Positions 27,888 to 36,263 of a stretch of DNA of 64,000 nucleotides are shown here, in pieces; the stretch's first letter is position 1; the number at the start of each line of letters is the position of its first letter. Below the pieces are notes generated by a model. It did not search any database and was not told the DNA's origin. It worked only from the letters and a program-made list of their open reading frames with translations. Source of the DNA: Allobosea vaviloviae (GTDB lineage: Bacteria; Pseudomonadota; Alphaproteobacteria; Rhizobiales; Beijerinckiaceae); contig NZ_LGSZ01000022.1 in NCBI RefSeq assembly GCF_001298265.1, positions 124,001 through 188,000 on the forward strand. The letters are read 5' to 3'. A program made the translations under genes and the position numbers.

Positions 27888-27928
27888 ACTGGAATCAAGT
27901 TGATTTGTGAAATCTGCATGATTCCAGT
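27888..27928 (+). promoter_or_regulatory. Cluster of nested inverted repeats upstream of pdhA
   Basis: The outer arms ACTGGAATCA (27888-27897) and TGATTCCAGT (27919-27928) are a perfect 10-base inverted repeat. Between and overlapping them are ATCAAGTTGAT (27894-27904) and GATTTGTGAAATC (27902-27914), each a perfect dyad. The cluster ends 93 bases before the pdhA ATG. It looks like operator DNA for a regulator of the pyruvate dehydrogenase operon; the regulator is unknown. Confidence 0.6.
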
Positions 27929-28021
27929 GGCTTGGGTCATGCTGCAATGCGAGATAGCCTTCTCGCCAAGGGTTTTGCGATCCTCTACAACCAAGGTTGA
28001 ATGATCCTTGGAGGACCGCCC

Positions 28022-29113
28022 ATGGCCGTTGCCGCGCGCAAGACGAAAGCTCCCGCCCAAGCCAAGGCCGCCGCCAAGCCGGCCAAGACGCGTTCCCCGA
28101 AGCCGGGAAGCGAGAAGGGGGCCGCCCCCGCGCCCAGCAATGTTCCGGTCTTCACCAAGCAGGAAGATCTCGACGCCTATCGCGAGATGCTGCTGATCCG
28201 CCGCTTCGAGGAGAAGGCCGGCCAGATGTACGGCATGGGCCTGATCGGCGGCTTCTGCCATCTCTACATCGGCCAGGAAGCCGTCGTCGTCGGCATGCAG
28301 ATGGCCTCCAAGGATGGCGACCAGGTCATCACCGGCTATCGCGACCACGGCCATATGCTGGCCTGCGGCATGGAATCGCGCGGCGTGATGGCCGAGCTGA
28401 CCGGCCGGCAGGGCGGCTATTCCCGCGGCAAGGGCGGCTCCATGCACATGTTCTCCCGCGAGAAGAACTTCTATGGCGGCCACGGCATCGTCGGCGCGCA
28501 GGTCTCGCTCGGCACGGGCCTGGGCTTCGCCAACTGGTACCGCGAGGACGGGCGCGTCTCGATGGCCTATTTCGGCGACGGCGCCGCCAACCAGGGCCAG
28601 GTCTATGAGAGCTTCAACATGGCCCAGCTCTGGAAGCTGCCGGTCGTGTTCGTGATCGAGAACAACCGCTATGCGATGGGCACCTCGGTCAACCGCGCCT
28701 CGGCCCAGACCGATTTCTCGCGCCGCGGCGTGTCGTTCGGCATCCCCGGCGAGCAGGTCGATGGCATGGATGTTCGCGCCGTTCGCGACGCCGCCAATCG
28801 CGCGATCGAGCATGCCCGCACCGGCAAGGGCCCCTACATCCTGGAGATGCAGACCTATCGCTATCGCGGCCACTCGATGTCGGATCCCGCGAAGTACCGC
28901 TCCAAGGACGAGGTCCAGCGCATGCGCGAGGAGCACGATCCGATCGAGCAGGTCAGGGGGCGTCTGACCCGCGATTTCAAGGTTGGCGAGGACGAACTCA
29001 AGGCGATCGACGCAAAGATCCGCGAGATCGTCAACGATGCGGCCGAGTTCGCGACGCATGATCCCGAGCCCGATCCGTCGGAGCTGTACACCGACATCCT
29101 GCTGGAGGCCTGA
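28022..29113 (+). CDS. pdhA: Pyruvate dehydrogenase E1 component, alpha subunit
   Basis: A 363-residue E1-alpha subunit, which with PdhB decarboxylates pyruvate on thiamine diphosphate. The ThDP/Mg motif is YFGDGAANQGQVYESFNMAQ...VIENN near residue 180-215, and the phosphorylation-loop region RYRGHSMSDPAKYRSKDE is present. The first 40 residues are Ala/Lys/Pro-rich and probably flexible. ATG at 28022 follows TTGGAGGAC. It opens the operon pdhA-cupin-pdhB-pdhC-membrane protein-lpdA. Confidence 0.97.
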   Translation: MAVAARKTKAPAQAKAAAKPAKTRSPKPGSEKGAAPAPSNVPVFTKQEDLDAYREMLLIRRFEEKAGQMYGMGLIGGFCHLYIGQEAVVVGMQMASKDGDQVITGYRDHGHMLACGMESRGVMAELTGRQGGYSRGKGGSMHMFSREKNFYGGHGIVGAQVSLGTGLGFANWYREDGRVSMAYFGDGAANQGQVYESFNMAQLWKLPVVFVIENNRYAMGTSVNRASAQTDFSRRGVSFGIPGEQVDGMDVRAVRDAANRAIEHARTGKGPYILEMQTYRYRGHSMSDPAKYRSKDEVQRMREEHDPIEQVRGRLTRDFKVGEDELKAIDAKIREIVNDAAEFATHDPEPDPSELYTDILLEA

Positions 29114-29116
29114 GCC

Positions 29117-29494
29117 TTGGCCTCCGGGAAATCGCTCGATGCGGAATTCGCTGCCGTCACAGAGCACTGGTCGCCGCGCGTGATCGCCGAGGCGAACGGA
29201 CAATATGTCAAGATCGCCCGTGTCGAAGGGGAACTGGTCTGGCATGCCCATGCCGAGGAGGATGAATTCTTCCTCTGCCAGCGCGGCGTCTTCGGGCTGC
29301 GTTTCCGCGATGGCTCGCAGGTGCTGCTAAATCCCGGCGATTTCCATGTCGTGCCCAGAGGCGTCGAGCACCTTCCGTTCACGGTCGGTGGCGAGGCGCA
29401 GGTTCTGTTCGTCGAGCCCGCCGCAACCAAACACACCGGTGAGGTCGAGAGCGAGCGCACGCGCTCCATCGCCTCGCAACTCGCCCATATCTAA
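29117..29494 (+). CDS. Cupin-domain protein inserted between pdhA and pdhB
   Basis: A 125-residue single-domain cupin. Motif 1 reads [15 protein letters not shown] (with the two histidines and the glutamate of the metal site), and motif 2 [16 protein letters not shown] provides the last histidine. The TTG start at 29117 lies three bases after the pdhA stop and uses the TGGAGG at the end of pdhA. pdhB begins 26 bases later, so the gene is fully within the pdh operon. Metal-binding residues are present, so it may be an enzyme (isomerase or dioxygenase) or a sensor. The substrate is unknown. Confidence 0.88.
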   Translation: MASGKSLDAEFAAVTEHWSPRVIAEANGQYVKIARVEGELVWHAHAEEDEFFLCQRGVFGLRFRDGSQVLLNPGDFHVVPRGVEHLPFTVGGEAQVLFVEPAATKHTGEVESERTRSIASQLAHI

Positions 29495-29520
29495 ACGCTC
29501 TCACCGTTCAGGGTCTGCTC

Positions 29521-30954
29521 ATGCCGATCGACATTCTCATGCCTGCCCTTTCGCCCACGATGGAGCAGGGCAAGCTCGCCAAATGGCTGAAAGCCGAGGG
29601 CGACACCGTCAAGGCCGGCGACATCATCGCCGAGATCGAGACCGACAAGGCCACGATGGAGGTCGAGGCTGTCGATGAGGGCATCCTCGCCAAGATCCTG
29701 GTCGCGGATGGCACCGAAAACGTCGCGGTCAACACGCCGATCGGCGTGATCGCCGCCGAGGGCGAGGACATCAACGCCGCCGCAAGCGGTGGCGGGGGCA
29801 AGTCGGACAAGCCGGCTGACACCGCTCCCCAGGCCGCCCAGTCGGCACCGCCCGCAGCTGTGGGGGAGGCGCCCAAGGTCGCCGCCGCGCCGAAGGCGGA
29901 ATCGGCCGTCGCCAACCCGCCGGCCACCGCCAAGAGCTACGATTCATCGGCCGAATTCCCCGCCGGGGCCGAGATCGTCAGCATGACCGTGCGCGAGGCA
30001 CTGCGCGACGCCATGGCCGAGGAAATGCGCCGCGACGGCGATGTCTTCGTCATGGGCGAGGAGGTCGCCGAGTACCAGGGCGCCTACAAGGTCACGCAAG
30101 GGCTGCTGCAGGAATTCGGCCCCAAGCGCGTCATCGACACCCCGATCACCGAGCATGGTTTTGCCGGCATCGGCGTCGGCGCCGCGCTGACGGGGCTTCG
30201 CCCCATCGTCGAGTTCATGACCTTCAATTTCGCCATGCAGGCGATCGACCAGATCATCAATTCGGCGGCCAAGACGCTCTATATGTCCGGCGGCCAGATG
30301 GGTTGCCCGATCGTCTTCCGCGGCCCCAACGGCGCGGCCGCCCGCGTCGGCGCCCAGCACAGCCATGATTACAGCGCGTGGTACTCGAACGTGCCGGGCC
30401 TCAAGGTCGTGGTGCCCTACAGCGCCTCGGACGCCAAGGGTTTGCTCAAGAGCGCGATCCGCGACCCCAACCCGATCATCTTCCTCGAGAACGAAATCCT
30501 CTACGGCCGCCAGTTCGACGTGCCCAAGGGCGACGACTTCCTGATCCCGATCGGCAAGGCCAAGGTCGTGAGGCCGGGCAGCGACGTCACCATCGTCTCC
30601 TTCGGCATCGGCATGACCTATGCGCTGGGCGCCGCCGAGGCGCTGGCCAAGGACGGCATCGACGCCGAGGTCATCGACCTCAGGACGATCCGCCCGATGG
30701 ACATCGAGACGGTCATCGCATCCGTGCAGAAGACCCATCGCTGCGTCGCGGTCGAGGAGGGTTTCCCCCAGTCCGGCGTCACCGCCGAGATCGGCATGAA
30801 GATCATGGAGGCGGCGTTCGACTATCTCGACGCGCCGGTCGCCCGCGTCACCGGCAAGGACGTGCCGATGCCCTATGCGGCGAACCTCGAGAAGCTCGCC
30901 CTTCCGAATGTCGGCGAGGTCGTCGCGGCGGCCAAGGCCGTCTGCTACCGCTGA
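29521..30954 (+). CDS. pdhB: Pyruvate dehydrogenase E1 beta subunit with N-terminal lipoyl domain
   Basis: A 477-residue protein with a lipoyl domain at residues 1-78 (lysine K43 in ETDKATMEV), an Ala/Pro linker to about 145 and the E1-beta transketolase-like domain to the end ([45 protein letters not shown]). The lipoylated E1-beta is characteristic of alphaproteobacterial complexes. It forms the pyruvate dehydrogenase E1 heterotetramer with PdhA. pdhC follows 11 bases later. Confidence 0.97.
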   Translation: MPIDILMPALSPTMEQGKLAKWLKAEGDTVKAGDIIAEIETDKATMEVEAVDEGILAKILVADGTENVAVNTPIGVIAAEGEDINAAASGGGGKSDKPADTAPQAAQSAPPAAVGEAPKVAAAPKAESAVANPPATAKSYDSSAEFPAGAEIVSMTVREALRDAMAEEMRRDGDVFVMGEEVAEYQGAYKVTQGLLQEFGPKRVIDTPITEHGFAGIGVGAALTGLRPIVEFMTFNFAMQAIDQIINSAAKTLYMSGGQMGCPIVFRGPNGAAARVGAQHSHDYSAWYSNVPGLKVVVPYSASDAKGLLKSAIRDPNPIIFLENEILYGRQFDVPKGDDFLIPIGKAKVVRPGSDVTIVSFGIGMTYALGAAEALAKDGIDAEVIDLRTIRPMDIETVIASVQKTHRCVAVEEGFPQSGVTAEIGMKIMEAAFDYLDAPVARVTGKDVPMPYAANLEKLALPNVGEVVAAAKAVCYR

Positions 30955-30965
30955 GAGGCTGACCG

Positions 30966-32330
30966 ATGCCAACCAACATCCTGATGCCCGCGCTCTCTCC
31001 CACCATGGAGAAGGGCAATCTCGCCAAATGGCTGAAGAAGGAAGGCGATACGATCAAGTCCGGCGACATCATCGCCGAGATCGAGACCGACAAGGCGACG
31101 ATGGAGGTCGAGGCCGTCGACGAGGGCATCCTGGCCAAGATCGTGGTGCCGGAAGGCACGGCCGATGTCGCGGTCAACGAGATCATCGGCGTGATCGCGG
31201 CCGAGGGCGAGGACGTGAAGGCCGCTGCGGCCCCGCCCAAGGCTGCCGAGGCTCCCAAGGCTGCCGAGGCCCCCAAGGCTGAAGCCGCCAAGGCCGAGGC
31301 GCCGAAGCCGGCACCGGCCGCTGCCGCTCCTGTCACCTCCGCGCCGTCCGCGTCCTCTGGCGAGCGCGCCTTCGCCTCGCCGCTGGCGCGACGCCTCGCC
31401 AAGGAAGCCGGGCTCGACCTCGCGAAGGTTCAGGGCTCGGGTCCGCATGGCCGCATCGTCGAGAAGGACATCGAGGCGGCCAAGGCCGGTGGCGGTGCCA
31501 AGGCGGCGTCGGTGGCTGCGCCCGCAACGGCGGCAAGCGGCCCTGCTGCTGCGGCAGCGCCCAAGCCTGCCGCTGCCCCGGTCGCCTCGGGCATGTCCGA
31601 CGACGCCGTCAGGAAGCTGTTCGAGCCGGGCTCCTATGAGGAGATTCCGCATGACGGCATGCGCAAGACGATCGCGCGTCGCCTGACGGAATCGAAGCAG
31701 ACGATCCCGCATTTCTACCTGACGGTGGATTGCGAGCTCGATGCCCTGCTGAAGCTGCGTGGCGAGCTCAACGATGCCGCCCCGCTGATCGACGGCAAGC
31801 CGGGCTACAAGCTCTCGGTCAACGACATGGTCATCAAGGCGCTGGCGCTGGCGCTGCGCGCCGTGCCCGACGCCAATGTCAGCTTCACCGAGACGGCCCT
31901 GCTCAAGCACAAGCATGCCGATGTCGGTGTCGCGGTCGCGATCCCCAATGGGCTGATCACGCCGGTGATCCGCGACGCCTGCCACAAGGGCCTGAGCCAG
32001 ATCTCCAATGAGATGAAGGACCTGGCCAACCGCGCCAAGAACCGCAAGCTCAAGCCCGAGGAGTATCAGGGCGGCACCTCGTCGGTCTCCAATCTCGGCA
32101 TGTTCGGCACCAAGGACTTCACCGCGATCATCAACCCGCCGCATGCGACGATCATCGCGGTCGGTGCCGGCGAACAGCGCGCCGTGGTCAAGAACGGCGC
32201 TCTCGCCATCGCCACGGTGATGTCGGTGACGCTCTCGGCCGACCACCGCGCCGTCGACGGCGCGCTGGGCGCGCAGCTGATGCAGGCCTTCAAGGGCTAT
32301 ATCGAGAAGCCGCTGGCGATGCTTGTGTGA
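30966..32330 (+). CDS. pdhC: Dihydrolipoamide acetyltransferase (E2) of pyruvate dehydrogenase
   Basis: E2, 454 residues. Lipoyl domain 1-78 with K43 in ETDKATMEV, nearly identical to the one in PdhB; Ala/Pro/Lys linker; peripheral-subunit-binding domain at about 135-172 (ASPLARRLAKEAGLDLAKV, GRIVEKDI); second linker; catalytic core from about 225, with H427 in SADHRAVDG. It passes acetyl groups to CoA and forms the core of the complex. The gene overlaps no neighbour, and the membrane-protein gene follows 13 bases on. Confidence 0.97.
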   Translation: MPTNILMPALSPTMEKGNLAKWLKKEGDTIKSGDIIAEIETDKATMEVEAVDEGILAKIVVPEGTADVAVNEIIGVIAAEGEDVKAAAAPPKAAEAPKAAEAPKAEAAKAEAPKPAPAAAAPVTSAPSASSGERAFASPLARRLAKEAGLDLAKVQGSGPHGRIVEKDIEAAKAGGGAKAASVAAPATAASGPAAAAAPKPAAAPVASGMSDDAVRKLFEPGSYEEIPHDGMRKTIARRLTESKQTIPHFYLTVDCELDALLKLRGELNDAAPLIDGKPGYKLSVNDMVIKALALALRAVPDANVSFTETALLKHKHADVGVAVAIPNGLITPVIRDACHKGLSQISNEMKDLANRAKNRKLKPEEYQGGTSSVSNLGMFGTKDFTAIINPPHATIIAVGAGEQRAVVKNGALAIATVMSVTLSADHRAVDGALGAQLMQAFKGYIEKPLAMLV

Positions 32331-32343
32331 GCGGGCGGTCCTG

Positions 32344-32829
32344 ATGGTGTCGTCGACCGAGACGCGCTCCGGCACAAGCCGGCTGGCGCTTGTCTCGGTC
32401 GTCATCGCCTTGTTCTCGCTCGGCGCATCGGTGTTCCAAAGCGTCAACTACCTGCACAGCATCGACAATATGCAGCGCAACATCCTTCGGACCGAGAGCT
32501 TGCGGACCTGTCGAGACCTGATCGACACGTTCTTCCGCTTCCGGCTCAAGGCCGAGGTCGCCAACGCCGCCGGGGCGGTCGCGATGGACGGCGTCGAGCT
32601 CAAGGCCATTGCCTACCAGTTCGGTGCGCTTGGCACCTTTCTGGCGAATTTCCACGCCGAGGTCGCGCGGCAACGCTACACCGCGCTGAGCTGGCAGCTG
32701 AACACGATCGCCGAAAAGATCGGCGGCATGCCGAGGGAGGAGTTCGAGAAGCTCTTCGCCGAGGCCGACCGCCAGTTCGGCGCGATCAACGAGGATTGCG
32801 TCAAGGCCGCGACCGGCCATCTTCTCTAA
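32344..32829 (+). CDS. Membrane-anchored hypothetical protein between pdhC and lpdA
   Basis: A 161-residue protein with one N-terminal transmembrane helix (about residues 13-32, LALVSVVIALFSLGASVF) followed by a predominantly helical soluble domain with cysteines in RTCRDLID and NEDCVKAATG. No family was recognised. The ATG at 32344 is 13 bases after the pdhC stop, and lpdA starts 24 bases after its end, so it is co-transcribed with the pdh genes. The soluble part has the look of a four-helix sensor-type domain, but no motif proves this. Confidence 0.75.
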   Translation: MVSSTETRSGTSRLALVSVVIALFSLGASVFQSVNYLHSIDNMQRNILRTESLRTCRDLIDTFFRFRLKAEVANAAGAVAMDGVELKAIAYQFGALGTFLANFHAEVARQRYTALSWQLNTIAEKIGGMPREEFEKLFAEADRQFGAINEDCVKAATGHLL

Positions 32830-32853
32830 AGACGCCCGAGCAGGAGCGCTTCC

Positions 32854-34293
32854 ATGGCTGACTACGACATCATCATCATCGGCTCCGGCCCCGGCGGCTA
32901 TGTCGCTGCCATTCGTGCCGCGCAGCTCGGCTTCAAGACGGCGATCGTCGAGCGCGAGCATCTTGCCGGCATCTGCTCGAACTGGGGCTGCATCCCGACC
33001 AAGGCGCTGCTGCGCTCGGCCGAGATCCTGCATTACGGCCAGCATGCCAAGGATTACGGGCTCGTGCTCGAAGGCTCGTTCAAGGCGGACCTGGCGGCGA
33101 TCGTTGCGCGCTCGCGTGGCATCGCGGCGCGGATGAACAACGGCGTCCAGTTCCTGATGAAGAAGAACAAGGTCGACGTGATCTGGGGCGAGGCCACGCT
33201 GACCAAACCCGGCACCGTTTCGGTCGTGCCGACCAGGAAGCCGGCGATGCAGCCGCAGGTGCCACCGCCCAAGAACGCCAAGGGCGAGGGCACCTATACC
33301 GCCGACCACATCATCATCGCGACGGGCGCGAGGCCGCGCGCCCTGCCGGGCCTGGAGCCGGACGGCAAGCTGATCTGGACCTATTTCGAGTCCATGGTGC
33401 CGGCGAAGATGCCGAAATCCCTGCTGGTAATGGGCTCGGGTGCGATCGGCATCGAGTTCGCCTCATTCTACCGCACGATGGGTGTCGAGGTGACCGTCGT
33501 TGAGGTGATGTCGCAGGTCGTCCCCGTCGAGGATGCCGAGATCGGCGCCTTCGCGCGAAAAGCCTTCGAGAAGCAGGGCATGAAGATCCTGACCGGGGCC
33601 AAGGTCACCAAGGTCGAAAAATCCGCGGATTCGATCACCGCCCATATCGAGGACGAGAAGGGCGGCAAGCAGACGATCACCGCCGATCGCATGATCTCGG
33701 CCGTCGGCGTCGTCGCCAACATCGAGAACATCGGGCTGGAGGCGCTCGGCGTGAAGACCGATCGCGGCTTCATCGCGATCGACGGCTTCTGCAAGACCAA
33801 CGTCAAGGGCATCTACGCCATCGGCGACGTCGCCGGCCCGCCGATGCTGGCCCACAAGGCCGAGCATGAGGCCGTGGTCTGCGTCGAGGCGATCAAGGGC
33901 CTGCACCCGCACCCGATGGACAAGGCGATGGTGCCGGGCTGCACCTATTGCCACCCGCAGATCGCCAGCGTCGGCCTGACCGAGGCCAAGGCCAAGGCCG
34001 CCGGCCACGAGCTCAAGGTCGGCCGCTTCCCCTTCGTCGCCAATGGCAAGGCGGTCGCGCTCGGCGAGGACTCAGGCCTGGTCAAGACGATCTTCGATGC
34101 CAAGACCGGCAAGCTGCTCGGCGCTCACATGGTCGGCGCGGAAGTGACCGAGCTGATCCAGGGCTTCGTCGTGGCGATGAACCTCGAGACCACCGAGGAA
34201 GAGCTGATGCACACGATCTTCCCGCATCCGACGCTGTCGGAGACGATGAAGGAAAGCGTGCTGGATGCCTATGGCAAGGTGCTGAACGCCTGA
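32854..34293 (+). CDS. lpdA: Dihydrolipoyl dehydrogenase (E3)
   Basis: E3, 479 residues, a homodimeric FAD enzyme that reoxidises the lipoyl groups. FAD-binding GSGPGGYVAAIRAAQ at the N-terminus; redox-active C41 and C46 in GICSNWGCIPTK; NAD-binding GSGAIGIEF; catalytic HPHPTLSE at the C-terminus. Residues about 125-148 (PTRKPAMQPQVPPPK...) are an insert also found in the PDH-specific E3 of other rhizobial relatives. It closes the pdh operon. A small inverted repeat lies downstream (34318-34338). Confidence 0.97.
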   Translation: MADYDIIIIGSGPGGYVAAIRAAQLGFKTAIVEREHLAGICSNWGCIPTKALLRSAEILHYGQHAKDYGLVLEGSFKADLAAIVARSRGIAARMNNGVQFLMKKNKVDVIWGEATLTKPGTVSVVPTRKPAMQPQVPPPKNAKGEGTYTADHIIIATGARPRALPGLEPDGKLIWTYFESMVPAKMPKSLLVMGSGAIGIEFASFYRTMGVEVTVVEVMSQVVPVEDAEIGAFARKAFEKQGMKILTGAKVTKVEKSADSITAHIEDEKGGKQTITADRMISAVGVVANIENIGLEALGVKTDRGFIAIDGFCKTNVKGIYAIGDVAGPPMLAHKAEHEAVVCVEAIKGLHPHPMDKAMVPGCTYCHPQIASVGLTEAKAKAAGHELKVGRFPFVANGKAVALGEDSGLVKTIFDAKTGKLLGAHMVGAEVTELIQGFVVAMNLETTEEELMHTIFPHPTLSETMKESVLDAYGKVLNA

Positions 34294-34317
34294 GACCACG
34301 CTGAGCCCCAGGGCGCT

Positions 34318-34338
34318 CGTCCCATCCATCCTGGGACG
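34318..34338. repeat. Short palindrome downstream of lpdA
   Basis: CGTCCCA and TGGGACG form a perfect 7-base inverted repeat around a 7-base loop, 25 bases after the lpdA stop. There is no T-run on either strand. It resembles the arms of common alphaproteobacterial intergenic repeats and may still help to terminate or protect the transcript. Confidence 0.5.
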
Positions 34339-34376
34339 ACAGACCGCAAGGATGGGTCCGGGAACGCGGCGCTGAG

Positions 34377-34613
34377 CTAGAGCCCGGACGCACGCCGCAA
34401 GGCGTCGTTGATGCGCTCCTGCCAGCCAGGACCGTCCTCCTGGAAATGCGCCAGCACGTCGCTGTCGATGCGCAGGGAGACGAGCTCCCGCGCTCCCGGC
34501 ACGCTCGGACGCACCGTCGCCTCCGGGGCGGGTCTCGTCGCAGTGGCCTTGCCGAAGAGCGCTTCCGCCTTGTCGCGGGCGCTGACGGGACGGCGGGGCC
34601 GGTCGATGCTCAT
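34377..34613 (-). CDS. BrnA-like antitoxin, orphan
   Basis: A 78-residue protein whose C-terminal half (VSLRIDSDVLAHFQEDGPGW, then QERINDALRRAS) matches the ribbon-helix-helix pattern of BrnA antitoxins: a strand LVSLRID, helix DVLAHFQ, then GPGWQERIN. The N-terminal half is basic and proline-rich. BrnA normally neutralises and represses BrnT, an RNase toxin encoded just upstream, but the neighbours here are rpmG and lpdA and no brnT is seen. It could be a solitary regulator or the remnant of a system. AGGAACG precedes the ATG at 34613. Confidence 0.78.
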   Translation of the reverse strand: MSIDRPRRPVSARDKAEALFGKATATRPAPEATVRPSVPGARELVSLRIDSDVLAHFQEDGPGWQERINDALRRASGL

Positions 34614-34661
34614 GGGAAGCGTTCCTGATTGATGCCGTTCGCCCGCGCCACGCCCGCCAAT

Positions 34662-34687
34662 AAAAAACCGCCCGGCAAGGGCGGCTT
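34662..34687 (-). terminator. Rho-independent terminator of rpmG
   Basis: Read on the minus strand: GCCGCCC, loop TTGCC, GGGCGGT and then TTTTT, 66 bases after the rpmG stop. It separates rpmG from the BrnA-like gene. Confidence 0.88.
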
Positions 34688-34752
34688 TCAATCGCGATCC
34701 GGTGTCAACAGCGAGATCGCTTTATGACCCGGGATCAGCAGGCGAAACCGCC

Positions 34753-34920
34753 TTACTTGATCTTGGTTTCCTTGAACTCGACGTGCTTGCGCGCGACGGG
34801 GTCATACTTCTTCATCGACATCTTTTCCGTCATCGTGCGGGAGTTCTTCTTCGTCACGTAGAAGTACCCGGTGTCAGCGGTCGACAGCAGCTTGATCTTG
34901 ATGGTCACGGCCTTGGCCAT
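34753..34920 (-). CDS. rpmG: 50S ribosomal protein L33
   Basis: L33, 55 residues, of the large ribosomal subunit. The sequence [21 protein letters not shown] is standard, and there are no CxxC pairs, so it is the zinc-independent (C-minus) form. The frame is open upstream, but the ATG at 34920 gives the canonical N-terminus. It ends at a clear terminator. In this clade it commonly lies downstream of rnr and DUF983, as here. Confidence 0.97.
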   Translation of the reverse strand: MAKAVTIKIKLLSTADTGYFYVTKKNSRTMTEKMSMKKYDPVARKHVEFKETKIK

Positions 34921-35085
34921 GGGGATATCCTCGAACCATGAGGGGCTGGTGAGGCCCACGTTAAATGAGAAAGGCCGGGCGAACCCGGCAAACCGTCGGG
35001 CGTCGGAATGCCGCAAAGGCCCGTTGAAGTCAAGAAAGAATGGCGCGGCGCGGTGGATTTCGCGACTGGGCGGCTGCGCCCGCCC

Positions 35086-35820
35086 TCAGAGTTCCTCGCG
35101 CACGAAGCTGCCGTTCTTCTCCCAGAAGAAGGGCACCGGCAGATAAGGCGCGAAGCCGCCCGCAATGCGGGCCTCGACCTCCTGGATGATGACCTTGGTG
35201 ATGGTCGGCAGGTCGAGCAGCTTGGCCTCCTCGAAATCGACCCAGACGAGGTCGATCAACTCCGAATCGGGGCCGACCACATTCTCGATTCGCTTGGCCG
35301 AGGCCGAAGCGTCGACCGTGAAGAAGCGGGTGTCGAAGCGCTTCGGCCGGCGCGGCGGCGTGATCGCGCGCGCGACGAAGGAAACCGCGGAGAGATCGGG
35401 ATAGATGCCATGGCCGGCGAATTCGCTCCAGCTCCCGGCGGGGGGCTTCTCGGGCGCCCCGTATTCGCTGGAGCCGAAGAGCAGCCCGGTCTCCTCGAAG
35501 GTCTCGCGGATGGCGGCGAGAGCCAGCGCCCGGGCCTTGGAAGCGGTGGGCCGCACGGTGCGGGCGCAGAGCCTGTCCTCGCAGATCTGTGCGAGCGCGC
35601 CGGTCGCCGTCATCCGCCGGTCGCCCGGATCGACGCGTCCGCCCGGGAAGACATATTTGCCCGGCATGAATTTGTGGCTCGGGTGGCGCTTGCCCATCAG
35701 GATGCGCGGCTTGGACGCGCTGCGATCGAGGATCATCATCGTCGCGGCATCCCTGGGGCGGATGTTGCTGGCGACGCGCACCCTCTCGGCCTGGGTCAGT
35801 GTGACGGCGTGATCGTTCAT
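35086..35820 (-). CDS. Nudix hydrolase
   Basis: A 244-residue Nudix-fold protein. The Nudix helix is RETFEETGLLFG with KYVFPGGRVDPGD upstream. The glycine and glutamate that usually open the box are replaced by an alanine-rich helix, and a roughly 25-residue insertion separates the two parts, as in the NUDT8/NUDT19-like group. It should cleave a nucleoside diphosphate linked to another moiety, possibly a CoA-type substrate; this is not certain. The start codon overlaps the DUF983 stop as ATGA. Confidence 0.88.
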   Translation of the reverse strand: MNDHAVTLTQAERVRVASNIRPRDAATMMILDRSASKPRILMGKRHPSHKFMPGKYVFPGGRVDPGDRRMTATGALAQICEDRLCARTVRPTASKARALALAAIRETFEETGLLFGSSEYGAPEKPPAGSWSEFAGHGIYPDLSAVSFVARAITPPRRPKRFDTRFFTVDASASAKRIENVVGPDSELIDLVWVDFEEAKLLDLPTITKVIIQEVEARIAGGFAPYLPVPFFWEKNGSFVREEL

Positions 35821-36263
35821 GATGGACGCACCGTTGGAGGAAGGGGCTGGCGCTCCGGCAGATCGGGAACGCCACCGAAGCCGTGCATTCGCATGGCCCA
35901 TTGCAGGCCGATGACGCCACCCTTGACCGGCTGCATCAGCAGCAGCGACAGGATGACGGTCAGCGCGGGCCAGATCGCCATGTGCATGCCCATCGACCAG
36001 TCGGCATATTTCTCGGCGAGCAGGATGCCGCCCACGATGATGTGGCCGACGATGGTGATGACGACATAGGGCGGCAGGTCGTCGGAGCGCTGATGATGCA
36101 TCGGCTCGCCACATACGGCGCAGGCATCGACCGGCTTGAGGAAGCCCTTGAACAGCTTGCCTTGGCCGCAATGCGGACAGCGGCCGCGCAGGCCGTTGCC
36201 GATCGCCATGCGCCAGTCGCGTTCCGGCGGCGTGCGGGCGGATGTGTGAATCTGGATCGCCAT
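35817..36263 (-). CDS. DUF983 membrane protein
   Basis: A 148-residue DUF983 protein. Two CxxC pairs (RCPHCGQGKLF and CAVCGEPMHH) suggest a small zinc-binding module, followed by two transmembrane helices at about residues 65-110 (YVVITIVGHIIVGGILLA and MAIWPALTVILSLLL). The function is unknown. It overlaps both rnr (upstream) and the Nudix gene (downstream) by a few bases, giving a tight rnr-DUF983-Nudix operon. Confidence 0.92.
   Translation of the reverse strand: MAIQIHTSARTPPERDWRMAIGNGLRGRCPHCGQGKLFKGFLKPVDACAVCGEPMHHQRSDDLPPYVVITIVGHIIVGGILLAEKYADWSMGMHMAIWPALTVILSLLLMQPVKGGVIGLQWAMRMHGFGGVPDLPERQPLPPTVRPS

Noticed and set aside
26885-29251. 788-codon open frame on the minus strand across tRNA-Lys, ftsB and pdhA
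   Set aside because: It runs antisense to secure genes. Such long antisense frames are a result of high G+C and codon bias; the translation is Arg/Gly/Asp/His-rich without recognisable domains.
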